Source: Bacteroides timonensis
GTDB lineage: Bacteria > Bacteroidota > Bacteroidia > Bacteroidales > Bacteroidaceae
DNA: 64,000 nt
Assembly (NCBI RefSeq): GCF_000513195.1
Contig: NZ_CBVI010000007.1
Span: 1-64,000 of the forward strand
Direction: 5' to 3'
Shown: positions 38,389 through 47,499 of the stretch, in pieces
How the letters are laid out: each line of letters begins with the position of its first letter
How positions within the stretch are numbered: the stretch's first letter is position 1
Program-made: the position numbers and the translations under genes
The notes under the pieces: generated by a model
What the model was told of the DNA's origin: nothing
What the model saw: the letters and a program-made list of their open reading frames with translations, nothing else
The model's database searches: none

Positions 38389-38658
38389 TTAATCAATCGG
38401 TCCACCATAGGTTCTAATAAAAAAATCTTCCACTTTTTTCAAAGACTCTTCAGTTACTGAATCATAGCTAACAACTTCTAGATAAAATCCTCCACGACAA
38501 TATTTTTCCTCAAGCTCCCGAATCCTATCTTTTTTCTCCTGCAGAGACATTTCACATTTCGGTAAAACAGCTTCTACAGCAACCACATCTATGTCATCAT
38601 TGGCACAGCTTTGCCAACCCACACAGACTACTATTAATAAACCCAATAAGTACTTCAT
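38389..38658 (-). CDS. Small lipoprotein, tandem paralogue 2
   Basis: 89 aa from the ATG at 38658, where a lipoprotein leader begins (MKYLLGLLIVVCVGWQSC, Cys18, then ANDD). An in-frame ATG 16 codons upstream would spoil the leader. Paralogue of the 38027-38314 product. It lies just downstream of the terminator that follows the HTH pseudogene. Confidence 0.7.
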   Translation of the reverse strand: MKYLLGLLIVVCVGWQSCANDDIDVVAVEAVLPKCEMSLQEKKDRIRELEEKYCRGGFYLEVVSYDSVTEESLKKVEDFFIRTYGGPID

Positions 38659-38726
38659 AACGATAAAATTTATGGTTGATTTAAAATTAATAGCATAGAT
38701 AGCCATTTCATATAACTAAACCAAAT

Positions 38727-38773
38727 TCAAAGCGTATACAAAACTTCTAATACGAAATTTGTATACGCTTTGA
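38727..38773 (-). terminator. Terminator-like hairpin, copy 1
   Basis: TCAAAGCGTATACAAA (38727-38742) pairs perfectly with TTTGTATACGCTTTGA (38758-38773), a 16-bp stem with a 15-nt loop. It lies 10 bp after the stop of the HTH pseudogene. A near-identical hairpin follows the intact HTH gene. Confidence 0.85.
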
Positions 38774-38783
38774 GCTATCTTTC

Positions 38784-39000
38784 TTATCTAAACAGCTTTT
38801 TGATAAACTTTGGCAATGAATCACAATCTACCCCTATCTTCCTTTTTAAACGACACCGTCTCATACGGAAAGACCTTGGCAAAATATGTAATAATCGTGC
38901 TATCTCAACATTCTCCATACCAATGTGCACCACATCAAAAGTATAATATGCATGTCATCCCTCGAAAGCATCGGAAAAATTTGACGAACTTTAAACGAAT
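38784..39000 (-). pseudogene. Frameshifted copy of the LuxR-type HTH gene
   Basis: Minus-strand translation gives SFKVRQIFPMLSRDDMHIIL, then after a frame change IGMENVEIARLLHILPRSF and RMRRCRLKRKIGVDCDS..., matching the intact protein at 41999-42340 at most positions. About five extra bases near 38920 break the frame, and the N-terminal part is lost or unrecognisable beyond 39000. The following hairpin is also duplicated. Confidence 0.85.
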
Positions 39001-39163
39001 GGATTTAATAAAGTAAATAGGTGATTGACCTGTCAGTGCTTTTATTGTTTATATAATAGTGAACCGCCCACATGCATTTCCATAGCAAATCTTTCTCTTC
39101 TTGACTCTCAAGTAATCCTTATACTTTCATGCAAAATTGTTATTGCAAATAATGCCAGAATCT

Positions 39164-39751
39164 TCATTTGCTCTTTTGAAATTTATCTAAAATACCTTGT
39201 AGATAATATTGAGTCATGCTTTGTTTAAACTTCTCTGGAAAAAATATAGATTCTATTTTTCCACATGAATCAACATATGCAATATATCGCTTAAAAGTAC
39301 CACTTTCTACATTATTTGGAAAAAGCAAAATTGAATCAGAAATATTCTTATAATTAAAATCTTTCAGAAATCCAGATTGTGCAAAACTACGCAACTCCCT
39401 ATCCTCATAGGAAGGAAGAATCATGAGATTCTGTTTACCAGCAAACATTTGAAATTTATATAATTCTTGCAAATCCTGCCTAATACACTCATCACACATA
39501 TCATCAGAATAACGATATATTAAAACATTTTTCACAGGAAAACGATAATCAACAATTCCATTAAAAGAAACCCTTGCAGATCTTTCCAAATAACCAACGA
39601 ACTCATTAAAACTATTATTGATTGCAGCGTTCAAAACTATCATTCGATTTTCTAATTCTACAATTTTATCATTTTGTACAATTATACCTGATAATAGAAT
39701 AAGAAATATTATTACTCCAAGAAAACAATTATTGTTTTTTACTATATTCAT
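39164..39751 (-). CDS. Membrane-anchored thioredoxin-fold-like CxxC protein
   Basis: 195 aa from the ATG at 39751 (an upstream in-frame ATG at 39781 lies inside the preceding gene). One N-terminal membrane anchor, about 9-25, then a short coiled segment and a periplasmic domain with Cys86 and Cys89 in SDDMCDECIRQDL and VLIYRYS before it, as in thioredoxin-like folds. It overlaps the end of the propeller gene by 23 bp, so the two are translated together. A redox role on the adjacent six-cysteine peptides is plausible inference. Confidence 0.75.
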   Translation of the reverse strand: MNIVKNNNCFLGVIIFLILLSGIIVQNDKIVELENRMIVLNAAINNSFNEFVGYLERSARVSFNGIVDYRFPVKNVLIYRYSDDMCDECIRQDLQELYKFQMFAGKQNLMILPSYEDRELRSFAQSGFLKDFNYKNISDSILLFPNNVESGTFKRYIAYVDSCGKIESIFFPEKFKQSMTQYYLQGILDKFQKSK

Positions 39752-40976
39752 AATATAATAATATAGGATTTGAATCTTCATTTAAATCTTCCAATATCTC
39801 TTTATTTATAACCTCATTAGATATAAACCCTTCTTTCTGATGATGTTTCAGCTCTGGTAAACAGTCAGTTCCTACACAATAATACACTCCACCAGCATCA
39901 GATGTTAGAAAAGAAGGTAATGTATAATGTACAAATTGTGGTGTATACAATATATCATCTTTAAAACTAGAATATGTAGACACCTCGCCTGTACCCATAT
40001 TACATACTCCTAAATACAAAGGCCAAGTTGTATAACTAAAATACATATAATTATCACATTCAAACATGCTCAAAACCCCTGTTATCTTATCCATTTTATG
40101 GCCTAAACGAAGACGCATTTCTGCTCTTATCTTTGAGTCCAACATTCCTCTTTTTTCTTCCTCCGATATGTCTTCTGGTTTGATTACCTTATCACCGCCG
40201 AATGCCATATATGGAGTTATTTCCCCATTATTTATGCACATCACAGTATCAGAAAGCCCAAATGCAAACAAATCTTTTCCCTCCTTGATGTGATAAAACA
40301 AAGATGAGTATGAAAACATATCTCTCCATCCCTTATTATATTGTTCTACATCCATCCACTGAGCTATTTCGCGACCACTATCTACATCCAACTGCCTTAA
40401 TATATAATTTTTATCATCAGCATTCCAAGAATTAAAAAATGTATTTACAGCATATAGCATACCACTATTACACCATATCCTATGAATCTCAGTACCATTT
40501 TCTAATCTTATAGTTCTCAAATAATTGCCAGTATCAATATTATATAAGTAAATCTTCTTACCTACCCAATCATAAATATATATAATGCTATTTTGACTAT
40601 CAACCGCAAAGTCAGTACATGCAGCATATTCTTCCGGACCAAACCCGACACTACCAATTTTTCTTATAAAGTTTCCTCTTTTGTCAAAAACAAAAACGCC
40701 CTTTGCCATCCTTTCATCTAAAATAATCAACTTATCCTTATATAAATCCATTTTATCAATACTGCCAATCATTACTTGAGCATTATCCAATCTTATTATT
40801 GTAACAGAATCGAACAGGTTAGAATAACAAAAATCATGTTTCATTTTTATCGTGTCAAAATTAACAGCATAAACCTTTGTATTACAAGAATAACTAGCCT
40901 TCTCCGCAGCACATGAAAACAATATCATTGCACATATGCATAAAAGAATATTATTAACACATAAATTTTCTTTCAT
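39729..40976 (-). CDS. 6-bladed beta-propeller lipoprotein (DUF5128-like)
   Basis: 415 aa from the ATG at 40976, with lipobox FSCA (Cys22). Residues 60-400 show repeated blades, for example GVFVFDKRGNFIRKIG with the typical GFGPEEYA segment and YLYNIDTGNYLRTIRLENG. It resembles Bacteroides 6-bladed propeller (BF3164/DUF5128-like) lipoproteins often encoded beside NVEALA peptides. Binding partner unknown; surface or periplasmic display is likely. Longer readings to 41057 rely on a GTG and lack a clean leader. Confidence 0.82.
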   Translation of the reverse strand: MKENLCVNNILLCICAMILFSCAAEKASYSCNTKVYAVNFDTIKMKHDFCYSNLFDSVTIIRLDNAQVMIGSIDKMDLYKDKLIILDERMAKGVFVFDKRGNFIRKIGSVGFGPEEYAACTDFAVDSQNSIIYIYDWVGKKIYLYNIDTGNYLRTIRLENGTEIHRIWCNSGMLYAVNTFFNSWNADDKNYILRQLDVDSGREIAQWMDVEQYNKGWRDMFSYSSLFYHIKEGKDLFAFGLSDTVMCINNGEITPYMAFGGDKVIKPEDISEEEKRGMLDSKIRAEMRLRLGHKMDKITGVLSMFECDNYMYFSYTTWPLYLGVCNMGTGEVSTYSSFKDDILYTPQFVHYTLPSFLTSDAGGVYYCVGTDCLPELKHHQKEGFISNEVINKEILEDLNEDSNPILLYYEYSKKQ

Positions 40977-41004
40977 AATAGAAATCTCTAAATAATAAAT
41001 ACAA

Positions 41005-41370
41005 TCAAAAACAATACTTTTCAGTAGTATAGTCTGATGACCCAATATATCCATCACAACTATAGTATAAGTACTCTACCCCCTCCCTGCAAGAACCTCT
41101 CCCTTGTCCATCGCATTTGTACGTGTTTACTTGACGCATTGGAGATGAAACTAACGAACCATTCCTATTACAATTTTGGTATTCCATTTTACCAAAATAA
41201 TCTGCTCCACACGCTTTTGTTTCAGTACCTCCAGACTCTCCACCTGCTAATGACTCTATATTTACGAACAAAAGAGAGTCTATTTTTATTCGTTTTTCTC
41301 TTTCTTTCGTGAAGACAAAGAGACCTCCCGCCAAAACTATCACCATTACTATATATACTTTTTTATTCAT
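41005..41370 (-). CDS. NVEALA-like six-cysteine exported peptide 2
   Basis: 121 aa. Membrane-like leader about 4-20, then the motif NIESLAGGESGG (37-48), a variant of the Bacteroidetes NVEALA motif. The C-terminal part has six cysteines at 54, 67, 86, 94, 105 and 120. Spacing almost equals that of the neighbouring peptide (13,19,8,11,15 against 14,19,8,11,16). Probably an exported disulfide-rich peptide of unknown role. The leader end with GG could be a processing site; this is inference. Confidence 0.8.
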   Translation of the reverse strand: MNKKVYIVMVIVLAGGLFVFTKEREKRIKIDSLLFVNIESLAGGESGGTETKACGADYFGKMEYQNCNRNGSLVSSPMRQVNTYKCDGQGRGSCREGVEYLYYSCDGYIGSSDYTTEKYCF

Positions 41371-41431
41371 AACTTTTTCAATTAAATATTCACAAATATT
41401 TTCTACTGATGATTACCATTCATACTTATTA

Positions 41432-41794
41432 TCAAGGAGTACAGAAGACAGGTTGAGTAAGATTGCTCTGACCTATCATAACAGATTCACAATTATAATA
41501 AGTATATATATCTCCTTTTAAGCATGTACCCATACCTTTACTATCGCATGAATATGTAAGAGTTTCACGCACAAGTACATGATATGTAATACCGTGATTA
41601 TTGCAAGTCTGAAACTCTTGTTTTCCTGGCGACGATTTTGTTATGCAATTCTCATAACCATCACTTTCAATTCGTGCTAAAGATTCCACATCTACCAGTA
41701 AAAGCATATTGAAGTCTTTTTTTACATGATCTGACTTCAAAAACACAAATATCAAACCATATACTACAATAATTAAACAGAACCATTTTTTCAT
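41432..41794 (-). CDS. NVEALA-like six-cysteine exported peptide 1
   Basis: 120 aa. Hydrophobic leader about 5-19, motif LLLVDVESLA (31-40) as in NVEALA-family peptides, then six cysteines at 50, 64, 83, 91, 102 and 118. It is a paralogue of the next gene, 61 bp downstream. No enzymatic motif. First of the peptide-propeller-CxxC cassette and located just downstream of the HTH gene and its hairpin. Confidence 0.8.
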   Translation of the reverse strand: MKKWFCLIIVVYGLIFVFLKSDHVKKDFNMLLLVDVESLARIESDGYENCITKSSPGKQEFQTCNNHGITYHVLVRETLTYSCDSKGMGTCLKGDIYTYYNCESVMIGQSNLTQPVFCTP

Positions 41795-41948
41795 AATATT
41801 TTTAATTAAATTATTAAAATAAATATGCCAATATCACTTTACAATAGCTTTCAAGAGATTCAACCCTGTGAGCGATTTTTTAATTGATTGAAAAAATCAT
41901 ATATCTAAAAAGTAATGTAAAGATCCCCCTTTTATGTCAGAAATCCTA

Positions 41949-41999
41949 ATTCAAAGCGTATACAAAACTGCCAATATAAAATTTGTATACGCTTTGAAT
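41949..41999 (-). terminator. Terminator-like hairpin, copy 2
   Basis: An 18-bp perfect stem, ATTCAAAGCGTATACAAA (41949-41966) with its complement at 41982-41999. It overlaps the stop codon of the HTH gene by one base. Arms and loop resemble the hairpin at 38727-38773. Confidence 0.87.
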
Positions 42000-42340
42000 C
42001 ATTTTTCTGAGCAAAACAACCCTTTAATAAACTCTGGTAACGATTCACAATCTATTCCCAATTTCTTTTTTAAGCGGCAACGTCTCACGCGGAAAGATCT
42101 TGGTAGGATATGCAATAATCTTGCGATCTCGATATTTTTCATACCAACGCGTATCAAAAGTAGAATATGAATATCATCTCTGGAGAGCATCGGAAAGTTT
42201 TGACGAACTTCACAAATGAAATTACTTTGTAATAGGTTTACCAAACCCTCCAATTCTTCCCAATCCGTTTCATTTAGATAATTCATGGATGATAACTTAT
42301 CCAAGAGCTCTTTTTCTAATATAAGTATACTTTTTTCCAT
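41999..42340 (-). CDS. Stand-alone LuxR-type HTH protein
   Basis: 113 aa. N-terminal helical part contains LNETDWEELEGLVNLL, then a LuxR/GerE-like HTH: LSRDDIHILLLIRVGMKNIE and IARLLHILPRSFRVRRCRLK. In Bacteroidetes this segment usually ends a longer TPR-transmembrane regulator; here it is free. It likely binds DNA to control the downstream peptide cassette, or is a truncated regulator. A frameshifted copy lies at 38784-39000. Confidence 0.75.
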   Translation of the reverse strand: MEKSILILEKELLDKLSSMNYLNETDWEELEGLVNLLQSNFICEVRQNFPMLSRDDIHILLLIRVGMKNIEIARLLHILPRSFRVRRCRLKKKLGIDCESLPEFIKGLFCSEK

Positions 42341-42416
42341 AATAATTATTCGCTATTTATTTAACTTTGTCGATCTACTTTAACTTTCTAAATTTTATAT
42401 CATCAAATAAGCCCTC

Positions 42417-44351
42417 TCACCAGTACCTCTGTTTCCCCTCCTCATATTCAAAAATCCGCTCATCACTCCCACGAGTATGATTCTTCAAATAGAGCAAAGC
42501 CCCTTTAGGAACCATATAAAGCAAAGAATCAGAGGAAGGTACCTGTTCACCGATAGAGATCCACTCTCCTTTTGAAGAATAGAACGGTTCATACGTATCC
42601 CCCTCGCGCACATAATTATCCCGGTTTCGGGGAGTAAATATTATTTTCCGGATTAAACAAGGACGCCCTAAATCGAGCCCTGCCCATCCACCGGTCGGCT
42701 GATAATAATCGAAAGAGGTATAAGGGTCGCCATCGTAAACATTCCGGTAATCATGTTTTCCATCTCCGTTTTGTTCATTAGGAGTACCGATAACCTTACC
42801 CTGCAAAGTACAAGTGTCCGCTGGATCCTCATAAAAAGCAACTTCCGAAACATTGCAGTAACCATTTTCGGGCCCCACGTATCGTACGTATCGATAGGGT
42901 TTTGTATTACTTAACCTCACAACACTATACAAACGCACCGGAGCCTCCTTCACTACGTACAAAGTATCTTTCTGAAGAAAATCTGCACGGTTGCTACCCT
43001 CAAACACCCCGCCAACCATACGTTGTGCAAAAGGCTCAATAAACTGATGATACTTATTCAGAAGTTTTATTTCTTCCACCTCATCCGAACCCTCAAAATA
43101 ATGGATGCCTCCGGTGCTTCCATCAAGGACAAACGGATCTGATACCGGAATGAGCCGCCCATGCTTATAAACAGACAGTTGGAGTACAACCCCTCCTTCC
43201 ACATCATCAAAGGAAACATCGTTTTCTCCGGGATGCGCCCATGCTATAGGCTCCCAATCCATCCATGCAGGGCTGCACAAATACACTACTTCATCCTCCG
43301 GAACTTTATGAAAAAGTTTCTCACGAGGTATATTCAGCTTCCGGACATGCTTACCGCTATACAGCCGCGTCACATCTATAAAGTGGGGAAACCGAAATGA
43401 AGGATAAACTGCTTCCGCATCTTTCCGCATATCCTTTACTACAGCTTCATTCCGGCTGAATGTTTGCCGATAAATCTTGGATTTTATTCCCCAATATTTA
43501 CGGACAGGTTCCAACGTACCGGTTTCATACATATAATATGACTCACCGTTCTTATCCAATATAAAATTCCAGAAGTGAGCCACATTTCCATCACCGCGCA
43601 AAGGCATATAGTCGCAACCACAAGGAATGCCCAAAGCCCTGAAAATATAAATCAGCATATCCGCCGTCTCACGGCAATTGCCGGAATGCCAATCCACAAG
43701 GTCGGGACCGATATGCGGACCCTCTCCGAACTGCCCTGTAAAATGAAACTTTATCCGGGAAATGGAGTCTATCAATACCCGCGAAACAAACAAAGGGTCT
43801 TGCGCCTCAGGAAGTGCCCTGACGGAGTCCAATATAGGATTGAAAGCATTGTATACCTTTTCACGCCAAGGTTTTAAAGGCTCGTCTTCTATCCTGTAAG
43901 GCAAAATGTATTCACAAAAATCAGCGAAAGATACATTCTTACCCCACGGCTGTTCGTTCCAGACTTTAAACGCCCATTCAATATTGTCTATCAGGAAATC
44001 AGCTGGAAGCTCTAAATCAGGCTTAACCGTTGATTTTCTAAGATTAATGCGTCCATACATTTTCCGGATGGAATCCTGCACTTCACCGGGAGTATACAGT
44101 CCGGTACCGTAAAGTTCGAACTGTTTCTGATAATGCTCCACCTGCTCGCCTTCGTACGAACAATAATACGGAAGATTCTCTATCAGAAACTCGGCCGCCC
44201 GCAATTTCAGCGTATCAGCCTCATACCTTTTCAGCACCTCTCTCAACTGAGGATTTTCCTTGATGACATCTTCTAAAACATGCGAAGGATCATTCTCCAC
44301 ACACCCGCTTACCAAAGCTCCTAAAAGAAAATACAAGATATACTTTTTCAT
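42417..44351 (-). CDS. Transglutaminase-like lipoprotein with C-terminal discoidin-like domain
   Basis: Lipoprotein (SGC, Cys17), 644 aa from the ATG at 44351; in-frame ATGs at 44357 and 44378 are possible, the latter overlapping the upstream pseudogene end. Residues about 60-300 resemble the transglutaminase-like fold with Cys226 (SGNCRETADML), His259 (NVAHFWNF) and an Asp near 266. A middle beta-domain follows, and residues about 490-640 resemble an F5/8-type C carbohydrate-binding domain (YVRYVGPENGYCNVSEVAFY). Likely acts on cell-surface peptide or glycan; substrate unknown. Confidence 0.8.
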   Translation of the reverse strand: MKKYILYFLLGALVSGCVENDPSHVLEDVIKENPQLREVLKRYEADTLKLRAAEFLIENLPYYCSYEGEQVEHYQKQFELYGTGLYTPGEVQDSIRKMYGRINLRKSTVKPDLELPADFLIDNIEWAFKVWNEQPWGKNVSFADFCEYILPYRIEDEPLKPWREKVYNAFNPILDSVRALPEAQDPLFVSRVLIDSISRIKFHFTGQFGEGPHIGPDLVDWHSGNCRETADMLIYIFRALGIPCGCDYMPLRGDGNVAHFWNFILDKNGESYYMYETGTLEPVRKYWGIKSKIYRQTFSRNEAVVKDMRKDAEAVYPSFRFPHFIDVTRLYSGKHVRKLNIPREKLFHKVPEDEVVYLCSPAWMDWEPIAWAHPGENDVSFDDVEGGVVLQLSVYKHGRLIPVSDPFVLDGSTGGIHYFEGSDEVEEIKLLNKYHQFIEPFAQRMVGGVFEGSNRADFLQKDTLYVVKEAPVRLYSVVRLSNTKPYRYVRYVGPENGYCNVSEVAFYEDPADTCTLQGKVIGTPNEQNGDGKHDYRNVYDGDPYTSFDYYQPTGGWAGLDLGRPCLIRKIIFTPRNRDNYVREGDTYEPFYSSKGEWISIGEQVPSSDSLLYMVPKGALLYLKNHTRGSDERIFEYEEGKQRYW

Positions 44352-44370
44352 CTTCATACATGCATAAGGA

Positions 44371-46103
44371 TTATTCATCTTCTTTCATTACATCACCACG
44401 GGTAATGCCTCCTTCATTGAAACTGTCAACTGCAAAATAGTAGGTTTGTCCAACCTGCAAACACCTCAATTCAATCTCAGTATCATTATACACCATATAG
44501 CTATTGTACAACTTCTCCGGATGGATTCCAAAACGAATGCTATACCCGGTTGCACCTTCTACTTCCCTCCATTTCAAAATGATGCTTCTTCTGTCCTCTT
44601 TATTCCGACTAATGCGATAAAATTTCGTTTGGGCCGGAGAAGGTTTATCCGACCGTCCAAATACACGTAAACCGGAAACAGAGAATTTACCGGAAGGACA
44701 ATAAATATTTGTAAGCCGTACATACCGTGTCTTCACGGTTTCTTTAAGTTGGATATAATCATGAGGAGCATCCTCTGTATTCACCGACTTGTCTACCAAA
44801 ATATTCCACTTTTTCCCGTCTGTAGACTCCTCCAGATAGTATTGATAAAAGTACTATCTGACCGCCCGAACAAATGGGCATCATGGTCGGCAAAGTTTAT
44901 CTGCACGGCGTTTACTTCGCACTCTTCACCCAAATCCACCGACAGGTATTCTCCTTTATCGGCCGTTTCGGCACTCCACCAGGTTCGTATATCTTCATCA
45001 ACAGCACAACATGCCGGATATTTTCTGAGTTCAGAAGAAGATCTGACACTTTTATTATGGGACAATAGCATCCAACCGGGAAACAGCTCCTCAGGAGAAG
45101 TTATTTTATGGTCAGGGACAATCATCGGGTAATCTCCCGGTTCTGTATAAGCGTACATTACACTATCTTCATCAAAGAAAACCGGATATAGAGACAACCT
45201 TCTTTCAAAATAATGCCGGGCGGTGACAGCAACAGTACCCACATGCCAGTAATTGCCATATTTATCCTGGAAAGTTCCACCATTTCCGGCACCGGTAGTA
45301 AATCCTTCCGGATTGTAAACAAGCGGATTGTGCTTCGCCAAAGTAAAAGGTCCTAACGGAGTGTCGGAGACATATACCCCATCATTGGAAGTTTTAAACT
45401 GTATACCGGGAGAAGCATACTGTTAATAGTATTTTCCACCACGCTTATTCATCCACATGCCTTCTAACCAAGGAGTCGCATCCATCCAGTCGTGACGATC
45501 ACCGGGTGTCTCCTATCCATTGTCCCGTTGGCAACCTCTAATTAATGGAGAAGGCTCACCCAACAATTGAAATGTACGCGGATCGACTTCTACTCCGGTT
45601 AAAGAAACAGAATTACCCGCTCCCGCGTACAAGTATAATCTTCCTTCATCATAAAAAAGCATTGGCTCCAACATTCCCGGAGGAAAATTGCAAGCTACCG
45701 CTTCCCAGACTCCGGATTTCGGGTTATCAGTTTTATAAATGGTATCCGTGGCATAAGAAGCAGTGTAATACAATTCACCCTGCATTTCCACAACTGTAGG
45801 AGCAAAGCTTTCTGTAGGAAGATTTGTGTCATCAATTAATTTCCACTCTATCAAGTCAGAAGAATAATAATAGCCCCCCGAACCAAACAAAAAAAGATAG
45901 TAACCGCCCTCAAACTGAACAATACAGGGATTTGCAGCATCTCTGCGGGAAACATCATCGAGACAGAAACGGTAATTCAAATTAAGGGGATTGCTTATAG
46001 TGCGGAATACAGGATTCTTCGCATCGGGTATCCGGCATCCGGCTACCACAACAATTATCATGACTAATACCCATATAGTTTGTCGGTTATACATAGCATT
46101 CAT
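44371..46103 (-). pseudogene. Broken GH43-like/F5-8C/FN3 lipoprotein gene
   Basis: One gene of about 577 codons, disabled three times. From the ATG at 46103 the frame reads a lipoprotein leader (VVAGC) and a GH43-like propeller up to a TAG at 45513-45515 (NG*ETPGD, probably once TGG). The same frame continues to a TAA near 45423 (KYY*QYASPG), then through an F5/8C-like domain to about 44855. There a T run appears one base short (STF then QYYLEESTDG in the next frame). The shifted frame ends normally at 44371 with an FN3-like tail. Promoter half-sites upstream still look intact. Confidence 0.9.
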
Positions 46104-46132
46104 ACATATTAGATTAACTTTCTATATGAACA

Positions 46133-46197
46133 CAAAGTTAGGCTACTAATAAAGTAGCCTTATTAGATTACAGATATTTGATTTTAGATATTAGGTA
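46133..46197 (-). promoter_or_regulatory. Promoter of the GH43-like pseudogene
   Basis: Minus strand: TACCT and TATCT start 21 bp apart (plus-strand AGGTA at 46193, AGATA at 46172). After 31 bp there is TAACTTTG (46133-46140), a TAnnTTTG match 29 bp before the former ATG. Extra AGATA/AGATT copies lie between, so the exact pair is less certain than elsewhere. Confidence 0.55.
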
Positions 46198-46264
46198 TTT
46201 AATCAGAAATTACCTCCAAAAGTGTTATATTTGCCTTCGTATACTGTTTAAAAATCTATCAGAA

Positions 46265-46645
46265 ATGAACATTGAAGAATTTAGAGAATACTGTCTGTCA
46301 TTAAAAGGAGTTCATGAGAAAATGCCGTTCTCGAATATTCCTGATAAATACAGTCGTGATGTTCTATGTTTTTATGTAGCAGATAAATGGTTCTGCTTTG
46401 TAAATATCGAAGTCTTTGACTTTTGCTGCATCAAATGCAAGCCGGAAGAATCAGGAGAATTACAAACCACATATATAGGAATAAAACCCGGATGGCACAT
46501 GAATAAGAAGTACTGGATCAGTGTTTACTTCAATCAGGATGTGCCTGACGAGAAAATTAAAGAACTCGTAAGGAAGTCTTATGACATTGTTGTCAAAAGC
46601 CTGACAAAGAAAGAACGGGAAATGCTACTATCAAGTGATGAATAG
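46265..46645 (+). CDS. MmcQ/YjbR-family protein
   Basis: 126 aa cytoplasmic protein. MNIEEFREYCLSLKGVHEKM at the start and GIKPGWHMNKKYWISV near 75-95 match the MmcQ/YjbR family (CyaY-like fold), often described as DNA-binding-like but without a settled function. The ATG at 46265 is chosen because family proteins start here; upstream codons read poorly. It is the only plus-strand gene between 28.5 and 64 kb and is monocistronic. Confidence 0.88.
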   Translation: MNIEEFREYCLSLKGVHEKMPFSNIPDKYSRDVLCFYVADKWFCFVNIEVFDFCCIKCKPEESGELQTTYIGIKPGWHMNKKYWISVYFNQDVPDEKIKELVRKSYDIVVKSLTKKEREMLLSSDE

Positions 46646-46677
46646 CATTCCCGACATTAATATGATACGTAAGCTGA

Positions 46678-47499
46678 CTATTTGCCAAGCATTTTCCACA
46701 TCCTTTTGTTTAACTCTTCATCATCCAATTTGGGAAACTCTTTCAGAATAAACTTCTTGCCATCGGCAGTAAACTCCACATTTCCCGTATCAATCTTTGA
46801 TATATATTCCCTCAAACACTCCGCTTCGTCAATCACAGTCTGCATTTTGGCAGAAGGGGTGAACGTCACATAATGCCCATTAGGAATATAATCGGATCTC
46901 ACCAGATATTCTATATGTCTACACCCTAATTTTAATAGTAAGTCTGCTATCAACTTCGACTTGTTTTGGGCATTGGTCATAAAAAAACGGTACTTCCCGA
47001 TTTCATTATCACAAGCCTTCCCATAGCATAAATAAGCCCCAAGCAAAAAGGACAATTTCTGTTTCTCCGTTTCTATTTTCTCTCCGCTTACTTTTCTAGA
47101 ATAAACCCTGTTGCCCTGCGCCGTACAAGCCACTTTCGGCTCATAATTATAATACTTATCCACCTCGGCAGACAATCCCGGTGAATATATCGCTATCTCC
47201 GGAACAATATTCTCGGTTTTTACAATAGATATATCCTGATAATCAGAATCAAAAAGAGAAGACAGAAATAATACTGTAGGCAACTTATTCAGCCGATATT
47301 TTTCAACTCTTTGATAAAAGGCATCCTCACCTTTAACTTCGAAAGTGCGATCATACCCCATATATTCATCCAGAGTTCCCACCAAAAAGCACTCCTTATC
47401 ATACTTTTCCACATCAAACTGCGCTTTCGCCAACAAGCTGAAAAATGAGAACAGCACAAACAACAGACAGCTATTTATTTGCTTCATAATATGAGTCAT
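46678..47499 (-). CDS. Exported protein of unknown function, coupled to TlpA-like gene
   Basis: 273 aa; signal peptide ends near LLAKAQ. No domain recognised. The body contains four cysteines and the segments PTVLFLSSLFDSDYQDISIV and CRHIEYLVRSDYIPNGHYVT. Its ATG overlaps the TGA of the upstream gene (ATGA), implying translational coupling; a start at 47487 is also possible. A partner role for the upstream thioredoxin-domain protein is inference. Confidence 0.6.
   Translation of the reverse strand: MTHIMKQINSCLLFVLFSFFSLLAKAQFDVEKYDKECFLVGTLDEYMGYDRTFEVKGEDAFYQRVEKYRLNKLPTVLFLSSLFDSDYQDISIVKTENIVPEIAIYSPGLSAEVDKYYNYEPKVACTAQGNRVYSRKVSGEKIETEKQKLSFLLGAYLCYGKACDNEIGKYRFFMTNAQNKSKLIADLLLKLGCRHIEYLVRSDYIPNGHYVTFTPSAKMQTVIDEAECLREYISKIDTGNVEFTADGKKFILKEFPKLDDEELNKRMWKMLGK

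Noticed and set aside
39005..39228. Small plus-strand open frames
   Set aside because: They are antisense to the HTH pseudogene and the CxxC protein and have no start context or homology.
44793..45341. Independent 182-aa gene
   Set aside because: It is in the same frame as the 46103 start and continues a GH43-like/F5-8C protein, so it is a middle part of the pseudogene.
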